Below are positions 12,039 to 26,500 of a stretch of DNA of 64,000 bases, one piece after another. The notes below the pieces were generated by a model that was given only the letters and a program-made list of their open reading frames with translations, was not told the origin of the DNA and ran no database searches. Both the position numbers and the translations under genes were made by a program. This DNA comes from Mytilus trossulus (Eukaryota; Mollusca; Bivalvia; Mytilida; Mytilidae): the NCBI RefSeq assembly GCF_036588685.1, contig NC_086386.1:44191878-44255877 (forward strand), given 5' to 3'. How positions within the stretch are numbered: the stretch's first letter is position 1; each line of letters starts with the position of its first letter.

Positions 12039-14580
12039 GTAAGTAGTGTGAAATGTTTCTATCATGATACTGACACCGTTTGCCATAATACTTCATATCT
12101 AACAAGTTAAGAAACATACTTTTCATAACGAATTATATTTCCTGACACCATTGGTTGATTTGGTTTTACACTTGTAGTTTTCTCAAGGAAGTTAAATAAC
12201 ATCTATTAAATATAACTCCTTGGCTGTCAAAAGAATAAGATATTTGTCCCCGTGTAATCACTATTTGTAAATCTAGCTTAAATATAGGAATAATGCTTTT
12301 TGTCGACTCGGTCTCTAAAAATAAGAAGAATTGGTTCCTATAAGTTTTCCGATCATTCCGCTTTTCAATATTTTTTTCAAACACTGAGTCTATATATGAG
12401 TTTCTATTGGTTTTCAGTGGAGAAGGTGTAAAACTTTGTCTAAACGGCCCTTGAAACAATTTGTTTTTCTAAAGCTGCTTAACTTCACGCGAATAAACAA
12501 AAAGACAGGCTATGATATCACAAATATTTTGGAAATCCCAAATGTAGGTTAAGGTAGGGTTAACATGATAAGGAACAACTTGGGGAAATTATAATATAGA
12601 GAAAAAATAGATGTTTATAGATATTATGTAGTTCTAAAGAATAGAGAATAAATGTTAATAAATGATTGAGGAATAGAGAAAAAAATACTAAAAAAGAACC
12701 CAACAACACAGATTGAAATGAAAGAGGCTTTTAAGCTCATTAGCTACTCAGAAATCCATGATTGTATAATATGAAAATTCAGGGACAGTATTCAGAAAGA
12801 AGTTTGTGTAGACTGGAAATATTTTGCGAAAGGAAAAACTTCAGTATATATATGCAAACTCTTGTAAAAATAAACCTGTATTACCAATGTATTTTTATAA
12901 CAAAAAGTTTTAAAAAGACATTATTAGATATTAAAAGACTTGCAGTCTGATAAAAGGATAAACGAATCTTTCGAAATCTGGTGTTCTCATTTGCATATGT
13001 ATGCCATGGTTAGTGCTAATGCAGGTTGAAGTATATACATGTGAGTAGACATCATATTCAACATCTTTAATTGAATTTCGCATTCTACTATATTAACTGG
13101 TGAATTCATCTGAAAACAGTCCCTATCCACGTGCACATTGTCACATTTATTTCTAGCTTTTAAGATAAGTACAAACAGTTTTTTAACCGATTCCCATCGA
13201 TCCTCCTATAAGCTACTGACATATTATAACCTTTTTGAGTCTTGCTGTGACCGAGATATTTCAAAGCCTTGCTCATATAATAAAAAAGCATTGCAAATAG
13301 AATCAAAACTTTATAAAAATACCTGCGTCTTTCGTCCATTTTATCGTTTGTGGAATGGCAGATCAGACTTACAATCAGAGACATACATTGTTAGAATGCG
13401 AATAATATAACTTTTAAAGTCATATAGACAAATGTTTTGTAGCACTGAACACAGTGCAGGCGGAATGTCAGCATGTCAGCAGCATCCAACCGAAATGAAT
13501 TAAAGGCTGAATCTTCCACTTCATGCAAGGACTTGGAGAGTTATTATTTTAGTGGTTATAAAATTCGTTTTAAATATATATATCGCACTTATATCCATTA
13601 GGTTATTTTGTAACGGAAATATCAAAATTAATGATATTGTTTTATGAAATTGTTGAATGCTGACTTTAAGAAAATTCTATGTTTGTCTCCCATTTTTCAT
13701 TTAAATTTCCAATGCAAACAAAAAAAATGCATCTGATATCTTCAAAGTTTTATAAATCAATATTTGTCTATTACATTTTCTTCTCGTCGCTACAGGACAC
13801 ACCAGTCATTTATCAAGTATCAGATCTTAATTTACTTTTCGCTACATAAAATATAATTCCAGTTAATGTTTAAATTCATATTTAATGACAAAAAATTGAT
13901 TTGTTATAGCGAAAATTATTTGAATGAATTCTTTAAGCTATTGAATCTCCTCGCCGTGATTTTAGGAGTAGATAGATTTTTAACATTGTTTCAACTGAAA
14001 GACGTTTGTTTAAGACAGACTCAAGAAATGAGACATTTTTATAGTTCAAACAAAGAGATCAATATTAAACTTTATTCAATAGATCTGAGATTTGTCTTGT
14101 ACATACAAAATCAAATTATAACAAAATCCATACGTCTTTATCTTAACGTTGTATTGTGTTTTATCACACAATGGTGTAGCAACGGGGATTTAAAATCTGT
14201 AATTTATACAAACCCCACCGCCTTCCCCATTGTCAGGGTTTAAAAAAATTCTAATGAATTATTAACGCATTTCGTACGGTGCTTTGAACCTTATGATAAA
14301 GAAAGATATCATTGCTGTAATCAGAAAACTTTATTAATGTCATCATTTTGTACCTGAACTGAGTAGAGAATCATTAAGTTATTCAAACGGATAATAACTG
14401 AAACGTTTCAATGTAACAAAATCATCAATTTAATTATAAACGCTTGTTTTCCGATGAAAATTGAAGAAATTAATTTCTAAAATTGAAATCAATACAAATA
14501 CAGAATAAAATATTATGTTACAATTTCTTGAGTAGCTTTAATAGAACAAGTGTGATTAAAAACTAAAATTCACGGAAGAA
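12039..14580. other. Non-coding DNA upstream of the CNBD2-like main first exon
   Basis: AT-rich with short chance frames. It is intronic if the 11781 exon is used, otherwise promoter-side sequence. No repeat or RNA gene was recognised. Confidence 0.4.
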
Positions 14581-17500
14581 ATGGACGACCCTGAATTAAT
14601 CCGTCTTGATACACCAACGAGAGATTTATGGCCACCAAAAGATCCAAACGAAGAAGTCGAAGAAGAAGACGAGGAATCTGAAGAGGAAGACGAAACGGAA
14701 GAGGAAGAACAGGTAAAGGGAGAATTTTATCAACTTCGTTCTTAAATAACTTCGATCTTATATTCAAAATTCTATATAATGAAACATTCTTGGATATAAA
14801 TTCTGCATTAAGCGTTAGCGTTAATTTTCTATCTGAAATCGAAAGACTTTCTCACTGCTTACGATCTATACGTTATTCGTCAATATTTCGAATTGCATCG
14901 CGACACTTTTAATACTTCTGAATAAAAAATCGAAAACCAATGATGTATAGTCGTCAATTTGTACGTCCGTGTTTGTATTCGAATCAATTGGATTTCGGGA
15001 AACACAAAGTCGTCACTTAGTACGTCTGTCTGTGTATCCGAAACAGTTCATTATTTATGGACTGTGATTGAAGTTATCGCTGTTGGATGTGACATGTAAG
15101 ATATAGGGTAGGGAGAGAACATTTTTGATTTTGTAGAAAATAGGTGAAATCTAGGCCACTCTCTAACTAAAGTTAAAAAAAACCCGGGAAAATGGTTAAC
15201 CAGATGGAACATCATGTCCGGATTTCCTACATTGCCTGATGGGAATATTACTTTACATACACTACTAAATAAAGGGAAATGGAAGAGGCTGATCGATCAA
15301 TTTTGGAGTCAATACGAGAATTAAGGTTAAATGTCACTGTCACTCAAAAAGCAACGTTCCCCGTTCAGTTGGATCATTTCAAATTAACTCTGTCTGAAAA
15401 GAGAAAGTTCCAATGGCATATCATCGTGGTACTTGATGGGAAATAGAACGATAACTATTTAAATGAAAGAAAAATGAATATGTAATAGTAAATCATTTTA
15501 AAATCAATAAATGCATATTCTAAACAAAATTGATAAAATATGTATGTATACAGACTTACTTATTACAGTCAAGTATTCAAACCAATTAATTAAAATTTTG
15601 CGTTTAGATTTGATAAACGATTCCGTATTAATCCCAAGGGATATATCATGGTATCGTCGACACTGTGGTAGTACATTTTGAAATTAACTTTCTATAAAAC
15701 TAATCATATTTAATTGAGAATAGTTGGAACTATCATATTTTGGCCTTCGGTTGACTTTAACACATTGAAGAAATTTTAGATAAAGAGTGCTATCTTTTCA
15801 AAGTAATTCCTGGTAGTGGACTGAACGACCATTTAAGTTAGTATAGAAAGTCCCTGCATCATTCCAGAGCACAGTGTTTATGTACCGATAAACAAAAATT
15901 ACAGTTGGTGAAGAAATAGTAATTAATTTTATTCATCTGATTATAAAAAGATAATATTTCAAAATTGAATACCGAAAGAATCGTGTTTATGCACACTTTT
16001 TTTATTGGCTTGTCCGAAGTATGAAATACTATTCGTATAGTCACTCATTTATGCTGTTTTTTGACATCGGATCTTTGGTCTAATGAATGTTGGTTTTGAT
16101 GTCCTGTAAAACGTTAGTCGTCGCATTTATTTTTTTCTTTCACATTAAACAAACTATAGAGATGATTACATTTTGGGTAGTTGACTATCGTTGTAAGACG
16201 TCTTGGGACCTCAAATAAAATAGTTCTGTTAATTTTAATGATTTGGTATGACGACTTATTTGCGTTTGAATATATATATATATGTTATTCTAACTTATTC
16301 AAATTTACTCATTGCATAGAAAGGCATGTAAGCCAATGAAAATTACGAAAAGCTTAGAGGTAAACCAGCACAATGTTTTTACTTGAGTAATTAAATTTGT
16401 ATTTCAAAGCTAATTAAACATTTCAACGATAAAGAGAATATTTGACCGAACACTGTCTGAAGCCTTGACACTTTTATACTATATTCTTGTCTTGGCTTAT
16501 TGCAGACACGAAGCAGCATACATAAGTCGCTTTTTTTTCTTGATTCGTCGTCGTTTTTGTCACACATATACAGTACATGTCATTTTTTGGAATTTTGAGC
16601 TTCAATTTTCACCTCTGTCATCTAAATAGTTTAGAATATCTAAATGTAAGAATATAAATATACTAGTACATGTCTACATATATATACTGTACATACAATG
16701 TAACTTTTAATTGAACAACAATAATACAGTTCAATAAAATTTGCTTAATTGGTTTTAATGGTACTCCAGTACCATGAGTACTGTCTGTAATAACATACTT
16801 GTACTTGTACGATGTAGAGAGGCCTTCACAAATAACCCTTTTAAAATCAAAATCTAAATATTTCCAAATTATATGAAGATCAACCCGATCCATAAAACAG
16901 ATTAGAGTTAGGTCGAAGGAGGATGAAACATGTTGCTCCATCGGTAAGCGCTAATAACTTTTACCATTTATATTATTTATTGAACGACTATAATTGTAGG
17001 TTTAGTTTTTCTTTGTTACTTATAAACAATCTGACGCTTAAAATGTTCATTATTTTTATGTGCAAGCATTTGAATATTCTCTCTATATATCTAAAACAAA
17101 CATTTTGAGGAAGCCTGTAAATTACCAGCAAAAAAATCATACCATATGGTTAGTCAATATTCATGAAAATTAATAAGAGAGGTCACGTAGCATAGCGAGG
17201 TTAACTTTTCAAAAAAACTTTAACACGATAACAGGTTAGGGTGAGATTTTCAGAAATGTGCAGACTTAAGGGCAAAGGATAAAGAATAGAATAAGCTAAT
17301 CAAAATATCTATATATATAATTTAAGATGGATATGGCTGCCGAAAAGTGAAAAATAAATAGTAATAGGCAATTAAATATAGAATTAAATGGCCTAAAAAT
17401 CTAAAAATGAAAAAACGAATAGGTCCCCCCTCCTAGACCCTCATACAAGTACTATAGTATCCGATATAATATTAGACTATACCGATATTTGAAAGTTTAT

Positions 17501-20500
17501 ATGAATTATGTAAAATATTACCACAATTACTTCCACAATCGACTTTTTCGTAAACCTAGACATATAATCAAATAAGCAATTTTAAAAGAAGATGCACATA
17601 TTACATTACAAAAACTCTCATTGCACTCAAAGGCGACGATAACAAAATGTATGATCTTAAATTTATGTGCACAAAACACATAGTTACGTTATTATTTATG
17701 TTAGTGCATTCTGCTTGTGCACTGAGTAGATAACGCCATTATTTTTTCTTCTAAAAGAAAATATAAGTTCAGAAAAGAGAATTATAGTTTTGCTCGGCGG
17801 TTTACGTAATTATGTCAGATAGGAATGGGGACGTTATGAAACCTGTTTACGTATGCGAGGAGAGTGTCTCTTTCTCGGAGAGTTAAGAATCTATTACACT
17901 TGTTAGTTAACAGTTCAGTAGTGGCGGATTCAGAACTTTTCATAAAGGGGGGTGGGGGCGCTGAATGACCTTAGAGGGAGGCGCTGACTGAAATAAGAGA
18001 GGGCGCTGACTGACGACCAGGGGGGGGGGTCCAGTCATGCTTCAGCGATTCCCTATATTATCAACCATTTTTTCCACGAAAGGGGGAGGGCGGCCCCAGG
18101 TCCCCCTGGATTCGCCTATGTTCAGTGCCTCTTTCTTTTATCATTTTGAACCCCACACCCCTGATATAGTTTGATTGGGATTAAAATCTAAATAAAATCA
18201 AAATATTTGCGAATAACGTTCGGGTTTTTTTGTCGTTTGGATACTGTATCTTTGACTATACGTACCTTAAAAAACAGTTTATCCGTCAGTCTTTTTTGCC
18301 TGTACAAAATTATAATATTTAAATCAGAGTAGTTAACTAAACAAACACAAGTGGATATTTAAACTAGAAAATTATATTGATAAATGTCTAATAAATTTTA
18401 AGGTATTTAAACATGATTAAAATTGAATGAATGAAAGAGGGTGCTTTCCGTTGCATCTGGTAATAACTTTTTAAATATTGTATTTAAACACAATAATGCT
18501 ACATTTAAGAAAATATGGTAGCATTATGAAGTTATTAAATAAAAGTTTAAGTACTTTAAGAGGTAATTAAATTAAATGTACTTGTATTTCAATTATATTA
18601 TAGGTCACGATGCCTAAGCGCATTAACAAATATATTTCTTTCTCCTTTATCAGAATTAATTATTTGATAGATTAAGTGCTTTCACTACTTGTAAGATGAT
18701 TTTTTTTAAAACAATACATCGAACTACATACATCATACAATTATACGTCTAAAACGCGTTAATCCAGGTTTCAGTCAAATCAACTCGTTTAAAAATGTTT
18801 TTTTTTGTTGTCGTCGTCGTCGTCGACAGTGTTGTTGTTGTTGATGTTGTAGTTGTTGTTGTCGACTCGTCGTCGTCGGTGTAATTTTTGTTGTGGTTTT
18901 TGTTTTTTCAATATATGTATATATTTACTACTATGGTTTCGTCCTCTAATTTTCAAAAGCATGTCTCACCACTGGTTGAAGATACATGGGGGGGGGGGGG
19001 GGGGGGTGTAAACTCGTCAAGTGTCAGTAACAGCTAAAAGAAACCAATACGACAATATTGGCAAAACCAACGAAATTGATGTAACTATCATGAATATCAT
19101 AGAAGTTTATCCTATAATAAGTGTTTTTAATTATGAAATTAGTGAATTTATTACTTCAACCGTCTTAAAAATATAGAATGCGTTCAGCATTTATCGGTCA
19201 GTACATTTTATGCTATGTTCTTTGTTTTTGGAAAATTTGGTGCACTCCGGTTTTTATTTAATCACTTAATACTGTGTTGCATCATATTGTTTCACAGACT
19301 CCAATTTTCACACATTTCAATATTAATATCAACTATTAATGTTCCACCTATCTGATACTGTTATGCATATACATATTTGAGCGTAACTAACTGTATAGAG
19401 CGAAGCGTATTAATAGAGCAATGTTTTTGCTTTCATTTAAATTGTACTGAATTAATGTTGCATTAATTCTGAAGAGTACTTGAACATTTTCTATACAATG
19501 GTAAGTAATCTTTTAAGAATTACTACCATTTTCAATTTTTGAATTACAACGCGATATCTAGTTGTGGACCTTATAAAGTCCTTTTGGTAACTAAGTTCAC
19601 ACCTAATACATGTACAGATAATACATGTAGTATTACTATAAGACATTTCTGACCTAAATTAGAAACACCGTATAACTTTCTTGCACTGTTCTTAATTTTA
19701 TTTTTTTTCTTACCAGGATTTGCTTCTCGCATACAAGTTTAGAGCTAGTTCCCCCGGATTTATTTCATATCTGGTTTAAAAGTCCTTCGTTCCTTACTTA
19801 GTTCACAGTGGTAAAACTAACTTCATGTGTGTATTTTCTTGTATTAACAATATTTAGCGTATGTTTCAAATGTAACCAAAACATATGAGTATTCTTAAAG
19901 TCAGCTAGAACATAGATTTTGACAAAAATAATGTAATTGTTTTAAAATAAGATATACACGAAGAAACATTCTTAACCAGAAAAAAACTTTTTGTAAGCTT
20001 TTATGTTGATTTTATGACGTAGTCTGATGAAAAAAAATATTCAATACAAAATTACAAAAAAAAACATAAAATTTGTTTGCACTTTGAAATATCAACGGTC
20101 ATTTACACCAGCCCACCATAATAATTGTACCAGCAGCTGTCAAAATGACGAAGAACATATACAGTGTAGTTTTTTTTTTAAACAATATTGACAATTCTTG
20201 GCATTCCGAACGTGTTTTTAAAATCATATACCAGAATTACAGTTTTGTCTGCAAGACTCGTTAAAACTCGCTCGAATAAAAAATATTGAAAAGGACAAAT
20301 AAAATACAAAGTTGAAGAGTATTGAGGTAAAAAAATCCCAAGGGTATGCTATATACAGCTAAGGAAAATTATGCCTGGTTAAGAAATGCCTAATGTAGAC
20401 ATTAATATATAAGATATATCTTGAAATTTATTTGTAGCCTTACGTCAAATTTCGACGGATGGCAAGAGCTGTGAAGATGTTAATTCATGTCTGCCATGTT

Positions 20501-23500
20501 TGTAAAAGGTGAGTTATAAGTATATAAGTATATATGTTGCTATGCTAAATAGTATGATGAAATATGAATGTCTGTTTCAAATTCGCCCAAAAGTAGTCCG
20601 TTTTAAGTCATTTGATGTATTATGTTAAAAACAGATCTCTCCCTTATTAGCAATAGAGATTTTTTTTTTGAAATTTCTGAGATTTTTTAAAATTGGTCAA
20701 GAATACTGCTAATCTTCAAATTGCCTTCATTTTGACATCGCTGGAAAAATTGTTAAGGCACAAGCATATAATTGGTTGCCATAACCACTGTTGTAACAAC
20801 CATCATTTGCTTCGATAATTATTCCGTTGCTTAACTTTGATCTGTGGGTTTCTTCAGGATGCCCCGTCTTACACTAGCGGCAAGGGTTACGATCCAGTCC
20901 CCTCACACGAGGTAATTTAGTTGTCATCTTTGGCTAGTAGAAGCTGTTTAACAAATGACCACTGTTAAATGTTGCCAATTCAATGTTCCATTTTTTCTCA
21001 ATTAGTTGGGTATACAAGTTTGTTATCCTTCTGCTTTTTTTTATTCCAAAGCCTTTTAGTGACCTCTGTATCACAAGAATCCTGGTTTGCCCTACTGGAC
21101 AATTTGATCGCTGTGACCACATTACAACAATCACAGAAGAAAGGAAGAGAATTTGTTAGACTGGTACAAAATGGTGCCGGAAAATTCATGCAGTTGACAT
21201 TCGATCTCAATGATTATAAGCAACAAAAGCAGACAGAGGTATGAATGCATGGAATATATGTTTAACTTGTTGGACACTTACATAATTGATTCAATCATGT
21301 TTAATAAAATTGAAAAAATAAAAAGAGATAACTTGACCAAAGATCAGATAACAGCCATATACCACCAATGAGTCTTCAACAGAGCGAGAAAATATCGCAC
21401 CCAGAGGTGGGCCTCAGCTGGCCCTTAAAATTTGTACTAGTTCAGTGAAAGATTTTCTTGAGATAACATGACCATTTCAATCTGTAAAAGCAGCTGTAGA
21501 GTATAATAAATTTGGAAGTAAACTGACACGAAAAGAGAGATGTTGTATGATTGCAAAAAGGATTATGGCCCCTTCAGCGCGATTTCAAATTGACAAGAAT
21601 AGAAGCGGATAATTTTACCTTTGGACACCATTTTTTTTATAATATGCTTTAAAATGTTATACCAAGTTTGCATATTATCTATTTCAAAATGCTGAGTAAT
21701 TGCGCAACATAGTCAATTTTCTACAAATCAATAAAAATGCAACGAATATTCTAAGTATGATGCATATCCTGTGCTACTGTGTTACGCGTTTTTTGTTTAA
21801 TTGATATATTCAAATATTTCATCAAATAAATGATAGTTGCTGAAGTTGACAGCATCAACATTACAAACAATTTAACAAGCTATTATCCAATTACAGAATA
21901 CAATAAAACTGTAAAATATCTAAATTAGCAATAGTTATAAATCAATCGATGAAGTACTTTGTATTAAGCACCATACGCTCAAGCAATTATCTATTATGAT
22001 TACTGACCAATTACACAGACATTCGATGTTTTCCAAAGGTCATTTTTGCAATTTCGTTCTCATTTTATTTAAAGAATTAAATTATGAATTATAAATATGG
22101 AAGAAAAACATCTAGTTGCTGTGGTTTATACTGTTGCTGCTTAACGATTTCAAAGCTCATTAACACAATCCCTTGCATACCCGTAGCAAGGGGGGTTCGG
22201 ACGAACCCCCCCTCCCCTTGAAAACAAATAAGCACTGTTAAAGTCAATGTTCTGTTTGAATTGTGACTGTTAAAGTCGAGTTTGTGAGTCCAACGAACCC
22301 CCCTTTGGAAATTCCTGGCTACGGGCCTGCCTCCAAACAGCTCTCTGAGGGTCCGTTTCACAAGGCAAACTTACAGTGGATGCAGTTCTTAATCGCTAAA
22401 TCTAGGGCAGTCTAAAGTTCCCGCCATATATCCCGGTTGCATCTTGTATAGCCTACCTGTTGTATAAATGTGTATCTCGGTTATCATTCTGAATACGCAT
22501 GTAATATTTGCCACTGAACGTTGTCCATGCCAAAGTAAAGCATTCATTCTGTATTGCTAAATGAAAAAGCCATTATATAAAAACAAAATGAGTTTGTCCT
22601 GGCTGTACCAGTTATGAATATTCTTTTATTAGAATTGGAATTATTGAACCTTAAAAACAACAAAACAAAACGAAAAATAAATTCTATATTCTAGAAGAAT
22701 ATTGAAGAGCATTTTTGTAAACATAAATTATATATTTTACAAAGCAATGTACGTTTGTTTACTAAACTTGCACCTTCTGAGTAAGAAATCTGAGATAGTA
22801 TGTATTAAATGCGGGTGATATTTTTTATTAAAAAGTAGGGTTAAACTGATGTGTGTTTATTTTATCATCTACAGGGTTTATTTACCGACGAAATAAGAGA
22901 CATTATGCGACAGAGACCAGGAACACGGAAGCAAGACAAGGTTGATGAAGTGAGTTACAGTAAAACCAATGTTAAGAAAAACATGATTTAGTGAGTTACA
23001 GTATAACCAATGTTAAGCTAAACATGATTTAGTGAGTTACAGTATTACCAATGTTAAACCAAACACGATTTAGTGAATTACAGTATAACCAATGTTAAAC
23101 CAAACACGATTTAGTGAATTACAGTATAACCAATGTTAAACCAAAAATGATTTTATAATTCCATTTCCTGTAACTAACAAAAATTATTATGTACAATTAT
23201 GTGATTAACGTAATTACCGTTAACGATTAAGGAGAATACAATGTGTAATTATGACCAAAATTGATTTTTATTTTTCACACGGAATGGTCAGTTATTTGTA
23301 ATATTCTCGGATCGACTATACATTGAAGGAGGTTGGCAATAAATCATAATGTAAGTGATTTTATTAATTTATTTTGCTTACAATAAGTGCATGTTATGGA
23401 TATTTTATTGAAAGGTTGTGAAATGCCTTAAAAGCATGAGTAAACAGTTCAGAGAGTATCCATTTACTGTACAAAGGAAAATTGTCCAGTATTCTTTCTA

Positions 23501-26500
23501 TGACAAGTAAGTAATATGATGCATTTAATATACAGTATTTTACATTTTACATATAAAGATGTTAAAAAAGACGCAATCAATTTGTTTGATATCATAGAAT
23601 AGAACTAAGACAACTATTCATTCATCATACCTTCATTCATTTTTGCTAAAAGATTTAATCTACAAATTGTAAATATTCATATGGACACGGCACACCAACT
23701 GCTTTTCTTTACAATAAAATTGAGAATGGAAATGAGGAATGAGTCAAATAGACAACAACCGGACCATAGAAAAAGCAACAGCAGAAGGTCACGAACAGGT
23801 CTTCAATGTAGCGAGAAATTCCGGCACCCGGAGGCGTCCTTCAGCTGGCTCCTAAACAAATATATACTAGTTCAGTGATAATGAACGCCATACTAATTTC
23901 CAAATTGTACACAAGAAACTAAAAACTTAAAATAATACAAGACTAACAAAGGCTAGAGGCTCCTGATTTGGGACAGGCGCAAAAATTCGGCGAGGTTAAA
24001 CATGTTTATGAGATCTCAATCCTCCCCCTATACCTCTAGCCAATGTAGAAAAGTAAACGCATAACAATACGCACATTAAAATTCAGTTCAAGAGATTTTT
24101 AAAAATGTTTTAAACAACCTTAATTATACAGCTTGCTTTGTGGTATGAATTTTCGCATAGTTGAAGGCCGTGTGGTGACCTTTAGTTGTTAACTGTTACG
24201 TCATTTGGTACCTGATGGTGATTTATCTCTTTGGCCCTTTGAACTCATGCAACATCTTATTTGTATACCGCTCGATGTTCAAGGATTTACGTACGGTGAT
24301 CTGCATGAAATTGCAACACATGAATTATAACTTAATGAACCATGGCGCCGTGATTTAAAAAAAGCGGACAAAAGTCAAGTAGTGCTCATGGTCAAACGGC
24401 CAAGGATCAATGTCAATGTTACTTAAAATAGAAGAAAAACATATCAGTTTTCGAATGTTTATAGCTCGAGTTTCCCTTGCCTTTTTAGAATGAAACTTAT
24501 ACTGGCGAGAAAAAAAGGGTTCTGGGAAGAAGCCTACTAATTTTCAGAGGTCAAGATCAATGCCACTAAAATATATCTTTTTGAAGTTTGTTTTGGTATG
24601 GTTTTAAGTTATGAATTGTAACACATTTATATAGGGTAAACAATTCACAATAATAGTACCTGCGTATTTGTCCTTTCACAAACACTGTCATGTTGAATCC
24701 TGGAAACAAAAAAGTTTTCTCTAATTAAAGAGAATCCGTTGCCAGCGCCAGCTTTTTCTTTGTCTTTATTGTATCCTTATGCGTCTGTTTTAACAGCCTT
24801 TAGCCAATCTAAACAAAAGTAAAATCACACAAATACTGAACTCAGAGGAAAATCAAATTGGGAAGTCCATAATCACATGGCAAAATCAATTAACAAAACA
24901 CATAAAAAAGGAATAGACAAGAACTGTTATTTTCCTGACTAGGTAAAGATTTACATTTAGTTCACACATTTTATAATTTAATGTTATTAGTTTTCTTCTT
25001 TAACTGCTATAATATAGAAATCTACATCAATGAACGTATGACAAATAAATGAGTATGAATAGCAATCATTATAATTTGTTATTTCTTTAATTAGACTTTA
25101 CAAAGGTTAACTAAATTACAAATATTTATAACAAAAGGGAGATAATTAGAATTTATTTATCAGGTACAAACATAACAGAGTTATCCTTCGTGAAGGATTA
25201 GCTCCAGATGGAATCTACTTTAACGTTAGCGGAACATGTAAGTATTTAAAAGTGATGATACACTTATATGTTAAAAATTAGGAAAACCCGCGTTATGTTG
25301 TTCTTGTTGATTTTACATAGAACTACGATTTGCTAACCAGAAAAAATTATTATCAATCCCTTGATATACTTTTCCCTTATATCAATACAAGCAACGATGT
25401 TATTTAAAATGTTTGTTTTGAAGGGGAAAATCTTAACCTCTTTTAAATAGAAATGATTATGCAGTTTCACATTGTCGGTTGAGATTGATCATTTTTTATT
25501 GACTGTTAAATTTTATATTTTATCTGTAACCAACTGTTAATAATGGCAAAACTATCTCGTTTTTTTGTTATTTATTTCTTTACAAATAAAAATACTGCAA
25601 ATTTGTCTTGCATAATTTTTATATAATTGTGAAATAAATTAGGAATGGACCTACTTAGTCGTAATCGCATTTACTGATCCTTTTTTTTAATACGTAATAG
25701 CAAATAAAGATAATTAATTTTAAACTTAGAAATAAATGGTATGAAAAAGTAAGATACATTTAGCTGAAACAAATTGAATGAAACTAAATTATTCAATCAA
25801 ATAGTACCCATAATAGTAAGAAAACATTTGTCTTTCTCTCTATATAATATATTTCGATAAAACATAAATGCGCGTACTTTGAACAAAAACAAACAATATT
25901 TTTTTTTTAAAAGTTGTTTAAATCATGTTGATTTTTATCGATCCAGAAGTAAATCTATGGTAGTGTGTTTGAAAAATAAATCACCCTGTGTTCTAAATCA
26001 AATTTAAATAATCAAAACAGAAAATCGGCCGAATTGGGTAATTTGTCACACTTTGAATTATGCATATGACAAGGTACATGCTGATCATTAAAGATCCCAT
26101 ACAAACTATAAACATAGAAGGTTTAAAAGGTATTTGTTATATCAAAAACACCCGTTACATTAGAAAACCATTTGTAATGTCACTGTTTACAACAGTTTAA
26201 TTTAAAACCTAAAATTAAAAGTTCCAAGGTTCTTTAGGCTTTGTTGGTATTTCCGTTCATATAAATCGTATTTTGTGAGATACAAAAGCTTAATATTGGC
26301 CCCTGTCATATTTGTAATTATGTCTATATACTATTAACATAGATATATGAGCATATACACAATGCTTTGCTACGTATACACTCATTTACAACATAAATGT
26401 TTAGGTATTTGAAAAGCGATCACTTACACATTTTGATGCATTGATAATGTTTGAAGATATTCGATTATTACGGAGTATGTGTTGCGTAATTCCAATGTAA

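Larger units (their letters stand above)
14713..20437 (+). other. First intron of the CNBD2-like gene
   Basis: 5.7 kb, AT-rich. It holds a short inverted-repeat element at 17923-18116, a trinucleotide microsatellite at 18807-18880, a 19-base G run at 18988-19006 and a short (AT)n near 16270. No supported exon was found in it. Confidence 0.5.

Noticed and set aside
21055-21238. Acceptor at TTTTAG just inside exon 3 of the CNBD2-like gene
   Set aside because: Using it puts the joined frame into a stop; the acceptor ending at 21051 keeps the frame and fits the upstream phase.
22089-22361. 90-codon open frame on the - strand
   Set aside because: It lies across the CCCGTAGC-ended inverted-repeat element; the frame is open only because of the G/C runs in the repeat.
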